Of a stretch of 60,824 nucleotides of DNA, positions 33,769 to 43,436 are shown one piece after another. The number at the start of each line of letters is the position of its first letter. Within the stretch, counting starts at the first letter, position 1. The notes under the pieces were generated by a model. The model was not told the origin of the DNA. It was given only the letters and a program-made list of their open reading frames with translations, and did not search any database. Origin of the DNA: Evansella sp. AB-P1 (GTDB lineage Bacteria > Bacillota > Bacilli > Bacillales > Salisediminibacteriaceae); the NCBI RefSeq assembly GCF_029688925.1, contig NZ_JARUKY010000026.1, forward strand, positions 1 through 60,824, in the 5' to 3' direction. The position numbers and the translations under genes were made by a program.

Positions 33769-34970
33769 CTAGATAAAGATTTCTATCGAAGGACGTTCAT
33801 AATCGGATGTCTTTTTCTCATGAAAAGAGGTGATACATTGAAATGCACACTAAACTTAGTGTGTAGTTAGCTTGCTGAAAACGTGAGGAATGAGTAACTA
33901 TACACAGTCTTAAAACCAATGAAAAACCAACGGGGGACGGTACTTGACCAAAGAAGAGTGTATTGATTTTAATCATGAAAAACTCTTCTTTTATTTTCGG
34001 GAAATTAATTTAGCTACCTTTCACAAAATTGAAAGTTAGAACAGTCCCCATTCTTAAGAGGCGATTACTTTCAAAGTGATCGTCTTTTTCAAATTAATAT
34101 TTTTTGTATTAGTTAGCCTGTGATTTGGTCAAACCTCCACTCCAAAGTCCCTTCCAGCACCGTCACAAAGTGTTCAGAAATATTACATAATTTATGCCTT
34201 CTCACTCCATATGTTCTTGTATTCTAGAAGTAGATATATGGTGGATGGTGAAAAATAATGGGTACTACAGTAAGAGCAATTGTGGGTGTTTTTTAGACGT
34301 GTATCTTTATAAAAAATAGGAAATGAAATACGAGTAAAGCGTGTTTAAAACTCTTATGTATTTGAAAAATGATTAGGAGAAATTAATATCTGAAAAGTAG
34401 TCTGTTCAGAAAATAAACACTGATTTGAAGGAATTGTTCAAAGGTCAAACCTTCCTGGATTTTTCACCATTACTTCGAACGACTCCATCCTACGTACAGC
34501 CAAGTTTATTTGTCAATAATGTCCCGAAATTCAATGATAGTTAGGTGAGTAAAGTGAAGGAGAAAATTCAATTAGATTATACACTGATAACGAAAGAGGA
34601 GGCCCCCACGGAGAGTATATCGTCAAGAAAAGTATGAGTAGTTGGTCCATCCGCATGAGAAGGACAAAAGATTCGGACGTAACTTTATGCCTTACAGAGA
34701 AAAAGAGTAACATGTTAGATGCTAGTTCACCAATCCGCTGATATAGAATGTTGGCAATGAACAGCTAACAAAGTCTAGCGAGAGTAAATTTTAAATGATG
34801 AAATAAATCGTTACAGAATCTCTATACAAAGAAGGCATTATAGTATCGCTTCTGGTTTCTCAAATTTATTTGGCTTAGGGAATCTAGAAGACATTTTAAT
34901 GTATTACAAATATCGTTTACTAGAACCACCCCATTTACCTTTAAATTGAATTGGATGAGGAGATAGGAAG
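33769..34970. other. 1.2-kb stretch without a recognised gene
   Basis: Holds a terminator-like hairpin GGCGATTAC...GTGATCGTC with TTTTT at 34061-34089, whose sequence recurs at 57205-57232. Between 34530 and 34720 there are coding-like fragments broken by stops on both frames, perhaps a decayed gene that I cannot name. No RNA gene recognised. Confidence 0.4.
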
Positions 34971-36413
34971 ATGATGCTCAGAAAATTGCTGTTTTCACGT
35001 GTTTTTTTTATTCTTTTACTTATATCTATTACACTCACTACCCCATTTAAAGCTAATGAATCCCCTATTAGTAATAATAAAAATGAAAAGTTAGATTCGT
35101 ATATTCAAAAAACGGTGAATAAGCTAGTCATTCCTGGATTATCCATAGCAATTTCATATGAAGGAGAACTCGTGTATAGTCAGGTTTTTGGAGAAGATAT
35201 AAATAAGCAAACTCAATTTTATATTGGTTCCACCACTAAGCCTTTTACATCCTTAGCGATAATGCAACTGATGGAACGTGGACAAATTAAACTTGATGAA
35301 AAAGTATCTACATATCTGCCCGCTTTTACTGTTTCCGAAAAAATTACAGTCCGGCACTTGTTACAACATACGAGTGGAATGTCTGAATCAGAGTATATAT
35401 CTAAGCTTCCTCCCTATGCTCATTTTTCGGATTTAATTGAAGATATGAATCAGTTAGAACTATCGAACGAGCCTGGGGATGCGTTTTTTTACTTTAATCC
35501 TAATTACAGTTTACTAGGAGCCATAATAGAAAGTGTAAGCGGATATACTTATCCAGATTATATCAAAGAGCACATTATTGATACCCTTCAGCTGAATCAT
35601 ACTTCTCTTTCAGGTGAGGTAGACACTCCTGGTCATGTGTCGTTTTTTGGTATTCCCATAAAACGAACTGAGCCCTTTAAGAACTATGATTTGCCAGCTG
35701 GTTATATTACTTCAACGGCAGAAGACATCGTAACTTTCCTAGACGCTTTTGCCTACGGAAAAACAGAATTGGGGATTTCTCAAGAAAGTGTTTCTCAGAT
35801 GATGACTGGAAACTCTGCAAACTATGGTATGGGTTGGATCGTATCTAATGTAGGGGGAACACAGGCTGTACATCACGGTGGATCTCTCCCTGGTTACAGT
35901 TCAGAAGCCATTATTCTAAATGAAGAGGGATATAACATTTCTTACCTTATAAACAAAAATCATTTAATAAATGGCATGGTGTTTTATCCTGATTTAACAG
36001 ATGGAATAATTTCGATTCTTATGGATCGCGATCCAGTATCAAAAGCGAATTACTATTGGATAGTAAGGGTTTTGCTAGTGTTGTTTGTGGCAACGTTACT
36101 TTATAATGTTTACAATGCTGCTAAGATGATTAAACAGAGGAATGATATAACGATGAAACAAAGGATAAAAGGTTCCATTCTCAATACGACAATTCCACTC
36201 ACCGTTATTTTACTCATCCCCATCCTCAGCCCGTATATATTAGGAAGAGGGATGACTTGGGAGCTAGCATTTCTTGTCTCGCCAGATCTTATTGCTTGGC
36301 TGTTCTTAGGAGTAGGGGTTCATTTAGTGGAAGCAGCTATCCATATAGGTTTTATTATTAAAGAAATATCCTCTGACAAGGACAGTAAATGCCATGAGGT
36401 TACCATTTCTTAG
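34971..36413 (+). CDS. Serine beta-lactamase-family hydrolase with C-terminal membrane domain
   Basis: 480 residues; GAGGAGATAGG precedes the start. Residues 1-27 form a signal peptide/anchor. The class C-like fold has S87-T-T-K90 (SxxK) in 'FYIGSTTKPFTSLAIMQL', Y174-F-N176 (YxN) and H302-G-G304 (HxG) in 'AVHHGGSLPGYSS'. Four hydrophobic segments follow after residue 355. This build is common among Bacillus extracytoplasmic esterase/peptidase-like proteins (PBP4*-related) that are not true antibiotic resistance enzymes. Substrate unknown; probably acts at the outer face of the membrane. Confidence 0.88.
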   Translation: MMLRKLLFSRVFFILLLISITLTTPFKANESPISNNKNEKLDSYIQKTVNKLVIPGLSIAISYEGELVYSQVFGEDINKQTQFYIGSTTKPFTSLAIMQLMERGQIKLDEKVSTYLPAFTVSEKITVRHLLQHTSGMSESEYISKLPPYAHFSDLIEDMNQLELSNEPGDAFFYFNPNYSLLGAIIESVSGYTYPDYIKEHIIDTLQLNHTSLSGEVDTPGHVSFFGIPIKRTEPFKNYDLPAGYITSTAEDIVTFLDAFAYGKTELGISQESVSQMMTGNSANYGMGWIVSNVGGTQAVHHGGSLPGYSSEAIILNEEGYNISYLINKNHLINGMVFYPDLTDGIISILMDRDPVSKANYYWIVRVLLVLFVATLLYNVYNAAKMIKQRNDITMKQRIKGSILNTTIPLTVILLIPILSPYILGRGMTWELAFLVSPDLIAWLFLGVGVHLVEAAIHIGFIIKEISSDKDSKCHEVTIS

Positions 36414-36419
36414 TTTTAG

Positions 36420-36487
36420 GTGCCTGGTAGAAGGTGCGTGATCCCCAGTGTGATGATGTTTTAATGCAAGGAGGATCAGGTACTTTT
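36420..36487. repeat. Divergent family-A palindrome at a gene remnant edge
   Basis: AAGGTGCGTGATCCCCAGTG, a core with GTTTTAATG, and GGAGGATCAGGTACTTTTT. A remnant reading frame begins at its right end. Confidence 0.65.
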
Positions 36488-36695
36488 TAAAATTATTAAA
36501 ATTTGCAGAGTGTACATAATTGATAAAACTAAAAGAAAAGGAGAACTAGTAAAATTTAATATAGAAATAAATGAAGTTAATCCAAAAATACCAATTAGTA
36601 GTTTTAGAGTCTTAATAACGTATAAGATGCTCGAAGAATAGGAGGAACCATTAACACGTAATGAAATGAAGAGACTCGATAGCGAAAGATTATAA
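36488..36695 (+). pseudogene. Small gene remnant with in-frame TAG, cut by a repeat
   Basis: A coding-like frame starts at the repeat edge without a start codon: 'VYIIDKTKRKGELVKFNIEI', 'PKIPISSFRVLITYKMLEE', then TAG at 36639-36641, and continues in the same frame with 'EEPLTRNEMKRLDSERL' to TAA 36693-36695. Truncation plus an internal stop mark a pseudogene. Family not recognised. Confidence 0.5.
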
Positions 36696-36722
36696 TAAAA
36701 TATAAGGAGTGAGGTTGAGATT

Positions 36723-37808
36723 ATGGGATGGAAACATATAATTAATCCTTTTCAGATTAATATAGAACCAATGGAAAGATTATTATTGATAAACTTCGAA
36801 AAAAGTCCAGATGACATTTATGTTGCTTTTGAGCCTCAGGTATTTAATGATGCCATAATTGGCAAAGGTCATCTAATCATTGGGTGGAGGCGGGATGGTA
36901 TGGTAGATGTCTACCATCAGCCGAGCCTAAAACCTGATCCAGCAGGATATGACATTGTAGGTAAGGGTTTAGCAAATATGGTTGAAGATGAATTATCTGA
37001 AGCGTCTTATGAAGTCAATAATTTTGGCGTGCAGGCCTATTATCGATTTAAAGACATTAATAATAGAGTTGTAAAGATTAAAATCAAAGAAAATAATTCT
37101 AAAAAACGAAAGCCATTTGGTTTGCTTGCTCCTATGGGAGATGCAGCAGAAAACCCTTCAGCAATGCCTTTAGTACTGTTACATGACTTTTATTTTGTAC
37201 GAAAAAAACATACTGAAGTTGAGATAAGCATAAATGGTAAATTGCATCAACCTGATGAATTACCTTTACCAATGGATGGTAAAAAGATGTTTTATTCACG
37301 CTACAGTACCAAACCATTAATCGTCACTTTTAACCGTGCTTTAGATACTGAATTAGAACCTTTAGAAGTGAAATTACAAGAACAGCAGATAAGTTCTGGA
37401 GAATATGATTTTGAGTTAGAGTGGAATAATAATAAACCTGCTATAAAACGTATTATCCGGAATAATAAAATCCATCCAGTTACATTGCTTTTTAAAGATG
37501 CTTTTCCTGATATTAGAACTTTAGGGAACGATATTAGTTTCGAAGGAAGCTTTGAAATTGAAGGACATCATTCCACAGGACTAATAGGAGGACACTATAC
37601 ACTTGAGAAAAAGAATGATGAAATTAAGATCTCAATGGTACCATCAAGTGGCTGGAAACCGCGCCCTACTAAATTTTCCCTTCTATTTCTCTACACAGTA
37701 GCGAAAATATTTAAAAAGTGGCCTACAACATACGAATGGACAGCATCTATTCAAGATAAAGAAAATGGAGTTTTTCATATGAAGTCGGACTGGAAAAGGA
37801 TTAAGTAG
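36723..37808 (+). CDS. Hypothetical cytosolic protein
   Basis: 361 residues from an ATG with AAGGAGTGAGG upstream. No signal peptide or membrane segment. Beta-rich C-terminal half ('ISFEGSFEIEGHHSTGLIGGHYTLEKK', split by short loops) suggests a lipocalin- or hydratase-like barrel, but nothing decisive. An aromatic-rich stretch 'PSSGWKPRPTKFSLLFLYTV' is notable. Isolated, followed by family-A copy 5. I do not recognise the family. Confidence 0.65.
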   Translation: MGWKHIINPFQINIEPMERLLLINFEKSPDDIYVAFEPQVFNDAIIGKGHLIIGWRRDGMVDVYHQPSLKPDPAGYDIVGKGLANMVEDELSEASYEVNNFGVQAYYRFKDINNRVVKIKIKENNSKKRKPFGLLAPMGDAAENPSAMPLVLLHDFYFVRKKHTEVEISINGKLHQPDELPLPMDGKKMFYSRYSTKPLIVTFNRALDTELEPLEVKLQEQQISSGEYDFELEWNNNKPAIKRIIRNNKIHPVTLLFKDAFPDIRTLGNDISFEGSFEIEGHHSTGLIGGHYTLEKKNDEIKISMVPSSGWKPRPTKFSLLFLYTVAKIFKKWPTTYEWTASIQDKENGVFHMKSDWKRIK

Positions 37809-37875
37809 ATAGCAAGAGACTTAAAGGTGGATTGTAAAGTGAAGGTCATTTCGGTGAGGGAAGTAGGATTAGATT

Positions 37876-37932
37876 AAGGTGCCAGACCCCTAGCATACTA
37901 AAGCTTTAATATCCTGGGGGACTGGCACCTTA
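37876..37932. repeat. Family-A copy 5
   Basis: A complete palindrome with the core variant GCATACTAAAGC and the end GACTGGCACCTTAT, 68 bases after the hypothetical gene. Confidence 0.85.
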
Positions 37933-38043
37933 TCCTAATATCCTAATAAAAGTGTTAACAATAGTCATTATTAACACAATATTGTTTAATGATTAGTATT
38001 AACTTTTTATATACTGGTTTTCGTTCAAGAGCTTAAATATATT

Positions 38044-38198
38044 ATGAGGAGGATACTCTTATGATAGTGAAACGAGATAACTGCTCGGTGCAGTTGATAA
38101 TAATCTGATAATAGATTGTACCGAGCTTATAAAACTTATTATCAGCCAACTGCACCCTAAAACATTTATAAAAAAACAAATGTGAAATGGGGTTCAAT
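38044..38198 (+). promoter_or_regulatory. Leader-peptide attenuator upstream of a methyltransferase
   Basis: GAGGAGGA precedes ATG 38061, which opens a 15-codon peptide (MIVKRDNCSVQLIII, stop 38106-38108). The last ten codons overlap a long stem: 38087-38103 (GGTGCAGTTGATAATAA) pairs with 38136-38156. A competing stem CTCGGT (38084-38089) / ACCGAG (38120-38125) uses the same bases. A ribosome paused on the peptide would switch between them. This is the architecture of translational or transcriptional attenuators that control antibiotic-responsive genes in Bacillaceae. The regulated gene is the methyltransferase starting 38199. Confidence 0.6.
38061..38108 (+). CDS. Putative 15-residue leader peptide
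   Basis: ATG with GAGGAGGA at good spacing; it encodes MIVKRDNCSVQLIII and ends within the 5' arm of the long stem. Too short for a functional enzyme; its place suggests a sensing role. Confidence 0.5.
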   Translation: MIVKRDNCSVQLIII

Positions 38199-38963
38199 AT
38201 GGATACAAAAAAGTTAAAACATTACTGGATATCTGAAGAAAGGAAGACATTTAAGGGGTGGGATTTTTCTTATATTGCAGACAGAACATCTGGAGGAGAA
38301 TTACCATGGAACTATAAAGATATTGTATTATCGTATATGAACAGCGATATTGAAATTCTCGACATGGGGACAGGCGGTGGAGAATTTCTATTATCTTTAA
38401 ATCCACCTAAAGGAAAAACTTTTGCAACGGAAGGATACCCTCCAAATTATGAAATATGCAAGAAGGTTTTACCTAAATATGGAATTGATGTGCGTCGAGT
38501 ATTTAATAAATATCAATTACCATATGAGGATAATTCTTTTGATTTAATCATTAATCGACATGAATCAATATATACTGATGAGGTATACCGAATTTTAAAA
38601 CCAGGTGGGACCTTTATTACTCAGCAAGTTGGTGACCAAAATAACAAAGAATTATCACAGTTTTTATTAGAAAATGAGTTAGAAATTGTTGAAGAGGGTT
38701 TCAACTTGAATACACTTTTGAACGATTTAAACAAATCAAATTTTAAAGTTTTAGATGGTCATGAATGTTTCCCAAAAAAATATTATTTTGATATTGGGGC
38801 ACTCGTTTATTTTGCAAAAATAATTGAATGGGAATTTCCAGGCTTCACCGTAGAAAAATGCTTTGATAAGTTGTTAATGTTGCAAGAACAAATAGAAACA
38901 TATGGTTACATCGAAAGCGTTGAACACCGATTTTTATTTATAGCACATAAAAGAAATGTATAA
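38199..38963 (+). CDS. Class I SAM-dependent methyltransferase
   Basis: 254 residues; the ATG at 38199 with GGGGTT upstream is preferred, though ATG 38187 is in frame. Motif I 'EILDMGTGGGEFLLSL' (SAM binding) and the later 'NSFDLIINRHESIYTDEVYRILKPGGTFI' are classical UbiE/COQ5-type elements. The substrate is unknown: no Erm or rRNA-specific signature is seen. The upstream leader suggests induction by a translation-related signal, which would be consistent with a resistance role, but that is speculation. Confidence 0.8.
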   Translation: MDTKKLKHYWISEERKTFKGWDFSYIADRTSGGELPWNYKDIVLSYMNSDIEILDMGTGGGEFLLSLNPPKGKTFATEGYPPNYEICKKVLPKYGIDVRRVFNKYQLPYEDNSFDLIINRHESIYTDEVYRILKPGGTFITQQVGDQNNKELSQFLLENELEIVEEGFNLNTLLNDLNKSNFKVLDGHECFPKKYYFDIGALVYFAKIIEWEFPGFTVEKCFDKLLMLQEQIETYGYIESVEHRFLFIAHKRNV

Positions 38964-39470
38964 GCATTTGTAAGCATCATAAGATATATACTCGTAATGT
39001 CTAATTGATTGAGGTTTTAAATTAAACTTGACTAACCTAACAATCGATTTGAAATTTTAATTAAAAACCACCATCCTTGTGATTAACGGGTCTACATGTG
39101 TGGTGAAAAAAGGAAAAACTCAGAGGAGTGCTTTTTATTTCATTGATAAATGTCTTGGCTATGTGTGGTAAAATCCTTGTCATTCGGTGGTAAAGTACAT
39201 GGCGAAGCAATAGGCTTTAATTTAATTGGCGATTTCTTGAATAAGGGAAGACTAAAGTACTAGACTTTAGTCTTCCTCTATCGCGTAAATTATGGTATGT
39301 CATTTCTATTGAATCGTATCCTTGTACAACGGAGTAATAGGACGGATGTTCTTTCGTTCATATCTTATAAGTGAAAGACTTTTGCAGCCCTTTATTCTCT
39401 AGGAATCAATATAGTAGTATCCTTTATACAGGATATCAAGAAGAAGTTCAATGTTTTCATTTCGTGCATG
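38964..39470. other. Gene-free gap with repeat companion
   Basis: Contains the family-B companion (TTCTTGAATAAGGGAAGAC, then TAAAGTACTAGACTTTAGTC) at about 39230-39285, without the GGGACA head. Nothing else recognised. Confidence 0.45.
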
Positions 39471-40787
39471 TTATTGATAAATAATAAGCCCCGGTTTCGG
39501 ATTGAGTTCCATAACTTCCTCTGGAGTCATTAGCGGATTATCATAGTGGACCCCCGATATATCAGAATAGTAATACCATAATTTAAAGCCTTTGTATGGT
39601 ATGTTCGTTGCCTTTGAATTTGTCGCATGTGTCGCTATTTTTCCAGAAGGAGGACCCCACCCTGACGTATTATGCACCAGTAACACGGGATCGTAGTCAA
39701 CGGATACCTCTTCAATATTATGAACCATTTTTTCAATAAACTGATGGAAAACAAATTGTCGTATCCCTGGAATGTCATTGGAAATCATATATTCACGCAT
39801 TGTTTCTTGAATTTGATTTATTTCTTCACCGGTTAAATGTCCAATCTCGTTCATTGGATTATTCGTGCGCCATTCAGGGTCAAGAGCTAGATGAACATTG
39901 GGATATCTCAGAAATGGCAAGATTTCATTAAGGGCATCAATAGGATGATATTTTCCCATTTGATGGTCAAGATAGACTAAGACACCATTCTTATAGGCTT
40001 CCTCAATGTAGGATATCATTTGGTCGTAATTTAATACACCAATTTCTCCACCTGGCTGAACGGTTCCATAAATAAGGTAAATTGCTGGGATGACCCCTTT
40101 ATCACCATTTACAGAATCGTATTTTTCAGATGTATTTTTTAAGATAGGAATGAGTTCTTGAACAGAGTGTCGTCCTACAATTCCCATTAATCTCGAATTA
40201 GGGTGTCCGTAATAGGATACGACTGTATTATTTTCAAAAAGGGTTGGAGATGTAAAGAATTCATTCATTTCTTCATCTTCAAAAAGATTTGGATTTGATA
40301 AAAGCTCTCTAGAATCCTTCACTGTATATTGTGTTAAAACCCAACCTTCAATCGTATTATCTGCATTCACAACTTGAATATTTAACCAGTCGTCTTCTCC
40401 ATCTTTTACTTCTTCCAGAACTTTTACTTGTTTTCCTTTCGTGATGATCCCAAGTGAGGTACCTTGGGCATCTCTGTCTGCTCTAATGTTCAACCTGTCT
40501 ACACTTACATAAGCGACATTATCTTGGACTGTATTATCTTCTACATTTTCTTCCACTTCACTAGTTTCTTCTGTTTCATCTGTTTTGTCTGATTCTTCAG
40601 ACTTCTCGTCTTCTTTTGATTCGTCTTGTTCTTCTACTTCATTTTCGTTATTGTTTTCCTTACTCTCTGACTCTACCTCATCAGCTGAGTCATTGTCTTC
40701 TGGTGACGTTGTTTCGTTACTACACCCTACTAAACTAATAGAAATTACTAGAAATAAAGCAAAAAAGAATAATGCTTTTTTCGACAT
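39471..40787 (-). CDS. Lipoprotein with SH3 domain and glycoside-hydrolase-like C-terminus
   Basis: 438 residues; the ATG at 40787 follows GGGGTG. Signal peptide with lipobox 'ISLVGC' (C22). Residues 25-90 are a Glu/Asp/Ser-rich linker. A bacterial SH3 domain follows (about 95-160; 'VSVDRLNIRADRDAQGTSLG', 'VKVLEEVKDGEDDWLNIQV'). The C-terminal 260 residues look like a TIM-barrel, with 'VLVYLDHQMGKYHPIDALNE' and 'LALDPEWRTNNPMNEIGHLT'; acidic residues there may be catalytic. Expected on the outer face of the membrane, bound to the wall through SH3. Enzymatic activity is a guess. Confidence 0.82.
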   Translation of the reverse strand: MSKKALFFFALFLVISISLVGCSNETTSPEDNDSADEVESESKENNNENEVEEQDESKEDEKSEESDKTDETEETSEVEENVEDNTVQDNVAYVSVDRLNIRADRDAQGTSLGIITKGKQVKVLEEVKDGEDDWLNIQVVNADNTIEGWVLTQYTVKDSRELLSNPNLFEDEEMNEFFTSPTLFENNTVVSYYGHPNSRLMGIVGRHSVQELIPILKNTSEKYDSVNGDKGVIPAIYLIYGTVQPGGEIGVLNYDQMISYIEEAYKNGVLVYLDHQMGKYHPIDALNEILPFLRYPNVHLALDPEWRTNNPMNEIGHLTGEEINQIQETMREYMISNDIPGIRQFVFHQFIEKMVHNIEEVSVDYDPVLLVHNTSGWGPPSGKIATHATNSKATNIPYKGFKLWYYYSDISGVHYDNPLMTPEEVMELNPKPGLIIYQ

Positions 40788-41181
40788 TCCGACACCCCTT
40801 TTTTTATGTAATATCAATCCAAGAACATCATACCGCTTACATTATTAAAATAGTATTATAAAGACTAGTTAAAAACAATAGTAGTTTCTTCCTTTGTGGG
40901 ACATGGGGGACCTTATCCCAGTTGGCTTCAACGATATACTGTGCAGCAGGAGACTTTAAGTAAATCGGGCATTTCTTGAATAAGGAAAGACTAAAGTACT
41001 AGTCTTAGTCTTCTTCTATCGCGTAAATTGTGGATATATTTTCTGTTGAATAGTTTCTTTGTAGCGGGGGTCTGACTGCATAGTCATGATGGAAGCTATA
41101 CGTTAGTGGAACGTGCTTGATCACTAAGGGGAAGCGAAGGGACGAGGTAGCTTACTTAAAGCCCTGTCCCTTTACTACAAA
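40788..41181. repeat. Gap with full family-B element and companion
   Basis: GTGGGACATGGGGGACCTTATCCCAGTTGGC (40896-40925, 20-base pieces matching other copies) leads to ATACTGTGCAGCAGGAGACT and TTCTTGAATAAGGAAAGACT, TAGTCTTAGTC. This is the best complete copy of head plus companion. Confidence 0.75.
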
Positions 41182-41633
41182 TTAAGGGAGTATGTTTCCT
41201 GTGGAACGATAGATGCTATACCATTCTTCACGGGTTAGGTGAACAACGCTTGCTTTTATACATTCTAATAATCGGCCTTCATTCATGGTTCCAATTACAG
41301 GCTGCATGTTCGCAGGGTGGCGCAGCAGCCACGCAATAGCAATCGTTGTATTTGATACGTCATATTTTGCAGCAACCTCATCAATTTTTTTGTTTAATTC
41401 CGGGAATTTTTCGTTACCGAGAAATACGCCTTCAAAAAAACCATACTGGAAAGGTGACCAAGGCTGGATTGTTATATCCTTTAATCTGCAGTAATCAAGC
41501 ACACTACCATCGCGATTTACTGCAGCTTCATTTTCCATATTGACATTGATCCCACTGGAGATCATCGTTGTGTTTGTAATACTTAATTGAAGCTGGTTGG
41601 CAACGATCGGTTGTTTAAAAGAGTTAAAGAGTT
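41182..41633 (-). pseudogene. 3' half of an aldo/keto reductase gene, cut at a family-A repeat
   Basis: The coding frame continues upstream of ATG 41565 to 41631 ('FNSFKQPIVANQLQLSITNT'), and then meets family-A copy 6. The remaining protein is the second half of a YdhF/COG4989-type aldo/keto reductase: 'SSGINVNMENEAAV', 'LDYCRLKDITIQPWSPFQYG', 'AIAWLLRHPANMQPVIGTMN'. The N-terminal half with catalytic Asp-Tyr-Lys is gone. A pseudogene; the ATG at 41565 is internal. Confidence 0.87.
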
Positions 41634-41762
41634 AAGGTGCCAGACCCCTAGCATGCTAAAGCTTTAATGTCCTGGGGGACTGGCACCTTTTTCCAGACTA
41701 AAATCGAAGAGCCTGACCCCTAGTTGAGTAAAGCTTTAAAGTACCAGGTACTGGGCAGCCAT
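41634..41762. repeat. Family-A copy 6 followed by a divergent A-like palindrome
   Basis: The full A palindrome (41634-41691) and, 14 bases on, AGCCTGACCCCTAG ... CTTTAAAGTACCAGGTACTGGGC (41705-41755), a diverged member whose right arm has decayed. Confidence 0.85.
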
Positions 41763-41981
41763 TTCCAAAGTGGTCCAGTTGCGAAAGAGAAAAATCAATT
41801 CAAAGCACTGGTGAAAATACCCGTGCTTTTCTTTATGGAAGAATTTAATACGAATTAATTGGTAATTGGTAAATTTATGTTAACATGAAAATAGAAAATG
41901 CAAGGATTTATGAGGTTTTTCATTTTACGAAAAGATCTGTTTAAAGAAGCTAAGAAATTAATCTTTTGAAAGGGGAATGAT

Positions 41982-42515
41982 ATGAAAAAACGTATGACCA
42001 TCTTCTTATTGATTTTCTTCTTATCAATATTGTCTGCTTGTTTAGATAATAGTTTTACAGAGAACGAAGCTATTAAATTTTTAAAAGATGAACATATTGA
42101 AAATGATTTTATTCTGGAAATCATATATACAGAATAATATAACGGTGGATATCTAATTTTTTACCTATCAGAACACGGGATGCACATGAATTTTGTTCAA
42201 AAAAAGCAAGGTGAAAGGTATGTCGATAGAGCTGCAAATGCAGATGTTAACACTGAAATTGGTATATCACGACATTCATCTAACACAGTTCCAAACTCTT
42301 TCTATTATCAAGGAGGAGTTATAACTAATTCTAATATTAAGCATGTGCAGATAGTAGAGCCTGAACAAAAGGACGCAAAAATAGTCGCTACTGATAATGA
42401 TATGCGGATTTGGTATGTTTTCTACGATGAACATCCAGGAACGGATTATGAAATACAGGCATTAAATAAAGATGAAGAAGTAATACACAATTTAAACGCA
42501 TTGGACGAATGGTAG
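41982..42515 (+). pseudogene. Lipoprotein gene with premature in-frame TAA
   Basis: ATG 41982 follows AAGGGGAATG. The frame starts with a lipoprotein signal 'MTIFLLIFFLSILSACLD' (lipobox LSAC) and runs 51 codons to TAA 42135-42137, then stays open in the same frame for another 126 codons to 42515: 'YNGGYLIFYLSEHGMHMNFV', 'RIWYVFYDEHPGTDYEIQAL'. A single TAT/TAC to TAA change explains it. The downstream ATG (42180) lacks a ribosome site. The intact protein would be a 177-residue extracytoplasmic lipoprotein of unknown role. Confidence 0.75.
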
Positions 42516-42650
42516 TAGATAAATAACCAACAGGGAAGTGGTAGTGGATGATGTTATTTCCAATGCTGTAACGTACTGGTATAGGAAAAATGTATATTTG
42601 TTAATTCGCAGGTAAAGGTAATACCTAAATACAATTTGAGGTGTTGTAAA

Positions 42651-43325
42651 TTGACGAAGAATATTTTTCTTATGATGCTTATTTTTAGTACGCTTATTTG
42701 TGTGGGAAACAATGTAACAGTTTCTGCCAATACAATCGGTGAGTCTCGACCTTTTGAAGAAATATATCCTGAAATTGGTTATAAAACGGTTGAAGAAGCT
42801 GTTAAAGAATTTGAAAATCATTTCAAACAAGATTTAAATCTACCGTTCAGGCTCCCACCTTTACATTTTACACATCATTTCGGAAGGTTTTCAGATGCTG
42901 AAGGTGAAATAAACGATTCTCTTGAATTGGAGTTTATCAATGATAATTCACCAGAAAATCACTATTCTATCTTTGTTCGACCTATTGAGCATAAAATACC
43001 AATTAAAGATAAGCGGATTGTTAAACGATTTAAGTTAAAAAACGGAAATGAAGCAAACTTTATTAACGTTTCTGAATCTTTTGAAGCCCTTGTCTTTGAA
43101 AGAGATAATTGGCAATACATGCTTAGTATTCCTAAAAGAATTTCAAAAAAAGTCACTGCTGAAATGTTAGTCGAAATTGCCGATTCAATTGATTATCCAA
43201 GTGGGAGTAAGGAAATGGGACATAGGGACAGGACCATGTCCCAGTTGACTTTAGAATCCCTTTATTTTTGTATAAAAGTCACTATAAAGTATCCGGTATA
43301 TTGTGCAGCAAGAGACTTTAAGTAA
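42651..43325 (+). CDS. Secreted protein (DUF4367-like) with repeat-encoded C-terminus
   Basis: TTG 42651 with GAGGTG eight bases upstream is the likely start. 224 residues. Signal peptide about 1-26 ('LMMLIFSTLICVGNNVTVSA'). Residues 40-190 are mixed alpha/beta, ending in 'EMLVEIADSIDYPSG', which resembles the end of DUF4367-type domains. From 'KEMGHRDRTMSQLTLES' on (about residue 190) the codons come from a family-B repeat (43216-43325), so the natural stop has been lost and 35 foreign residues added. Folding of the main domain may be unaffected. Confidence 0.65.
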   Translation: MTKNIFLMMLIFSTLICVGNNVTVSANTIGESRPFEEIYPEIGYKTVEEAVKEFENHFKQDLNLPFRLPPLHFTHHFGRFSDAEGEINDSLELEFINDNSPENHYSIFVRPIEHKIPIKDKRIVKRFKLKNGNEANFINVSESFEALVFERDNWQYMLSIPKRISKKVTAEMLVEIADSIDYPSGSKEMGHRDRTMSQLTLESLYFCIKVTIKYPVYCAARDFK

Positions 43326-43403
43326 TAAGAGCATTTCTTTTTGGTTATGTGCCAGACCTCCAGCATTCTAAAGCTTTAATGTACTGGGGGACTGGTAACT
43401 TTT
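43216..43403. repeat. Family-B element plus decayed family-A palindrome
   Basis: GGGACATAGGGACAGGACCA TGTCCCAGTTGAC, then a tail ending GTGCAGCAAGAGACTTTAAG, then a family-A copy (43346-43403) with mismatched arms (GTGCCAGACCTCC, GGGGGACTGGTAAC). The left part is translated; the right part borders a GNAT fragment. Confidence 0.8.
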
Positions 43404-43436
43404 CGTTATAGTAATTACAAACAATGACTTTTTAAA

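Noticed and set aside
34530-34720. Gene in the 1.2-kb gap
   Set aside because: Frames on both strands are short and broken by stops, and no family features were recognised.
40585-40848. 87-codon rightward frame opposite the lipoprotein gene
   Set aside because: It is the mirror of the Glu/Asp/Ser-rich linker on the other strand, giving Ser-rich nonsense; no ribosome site.
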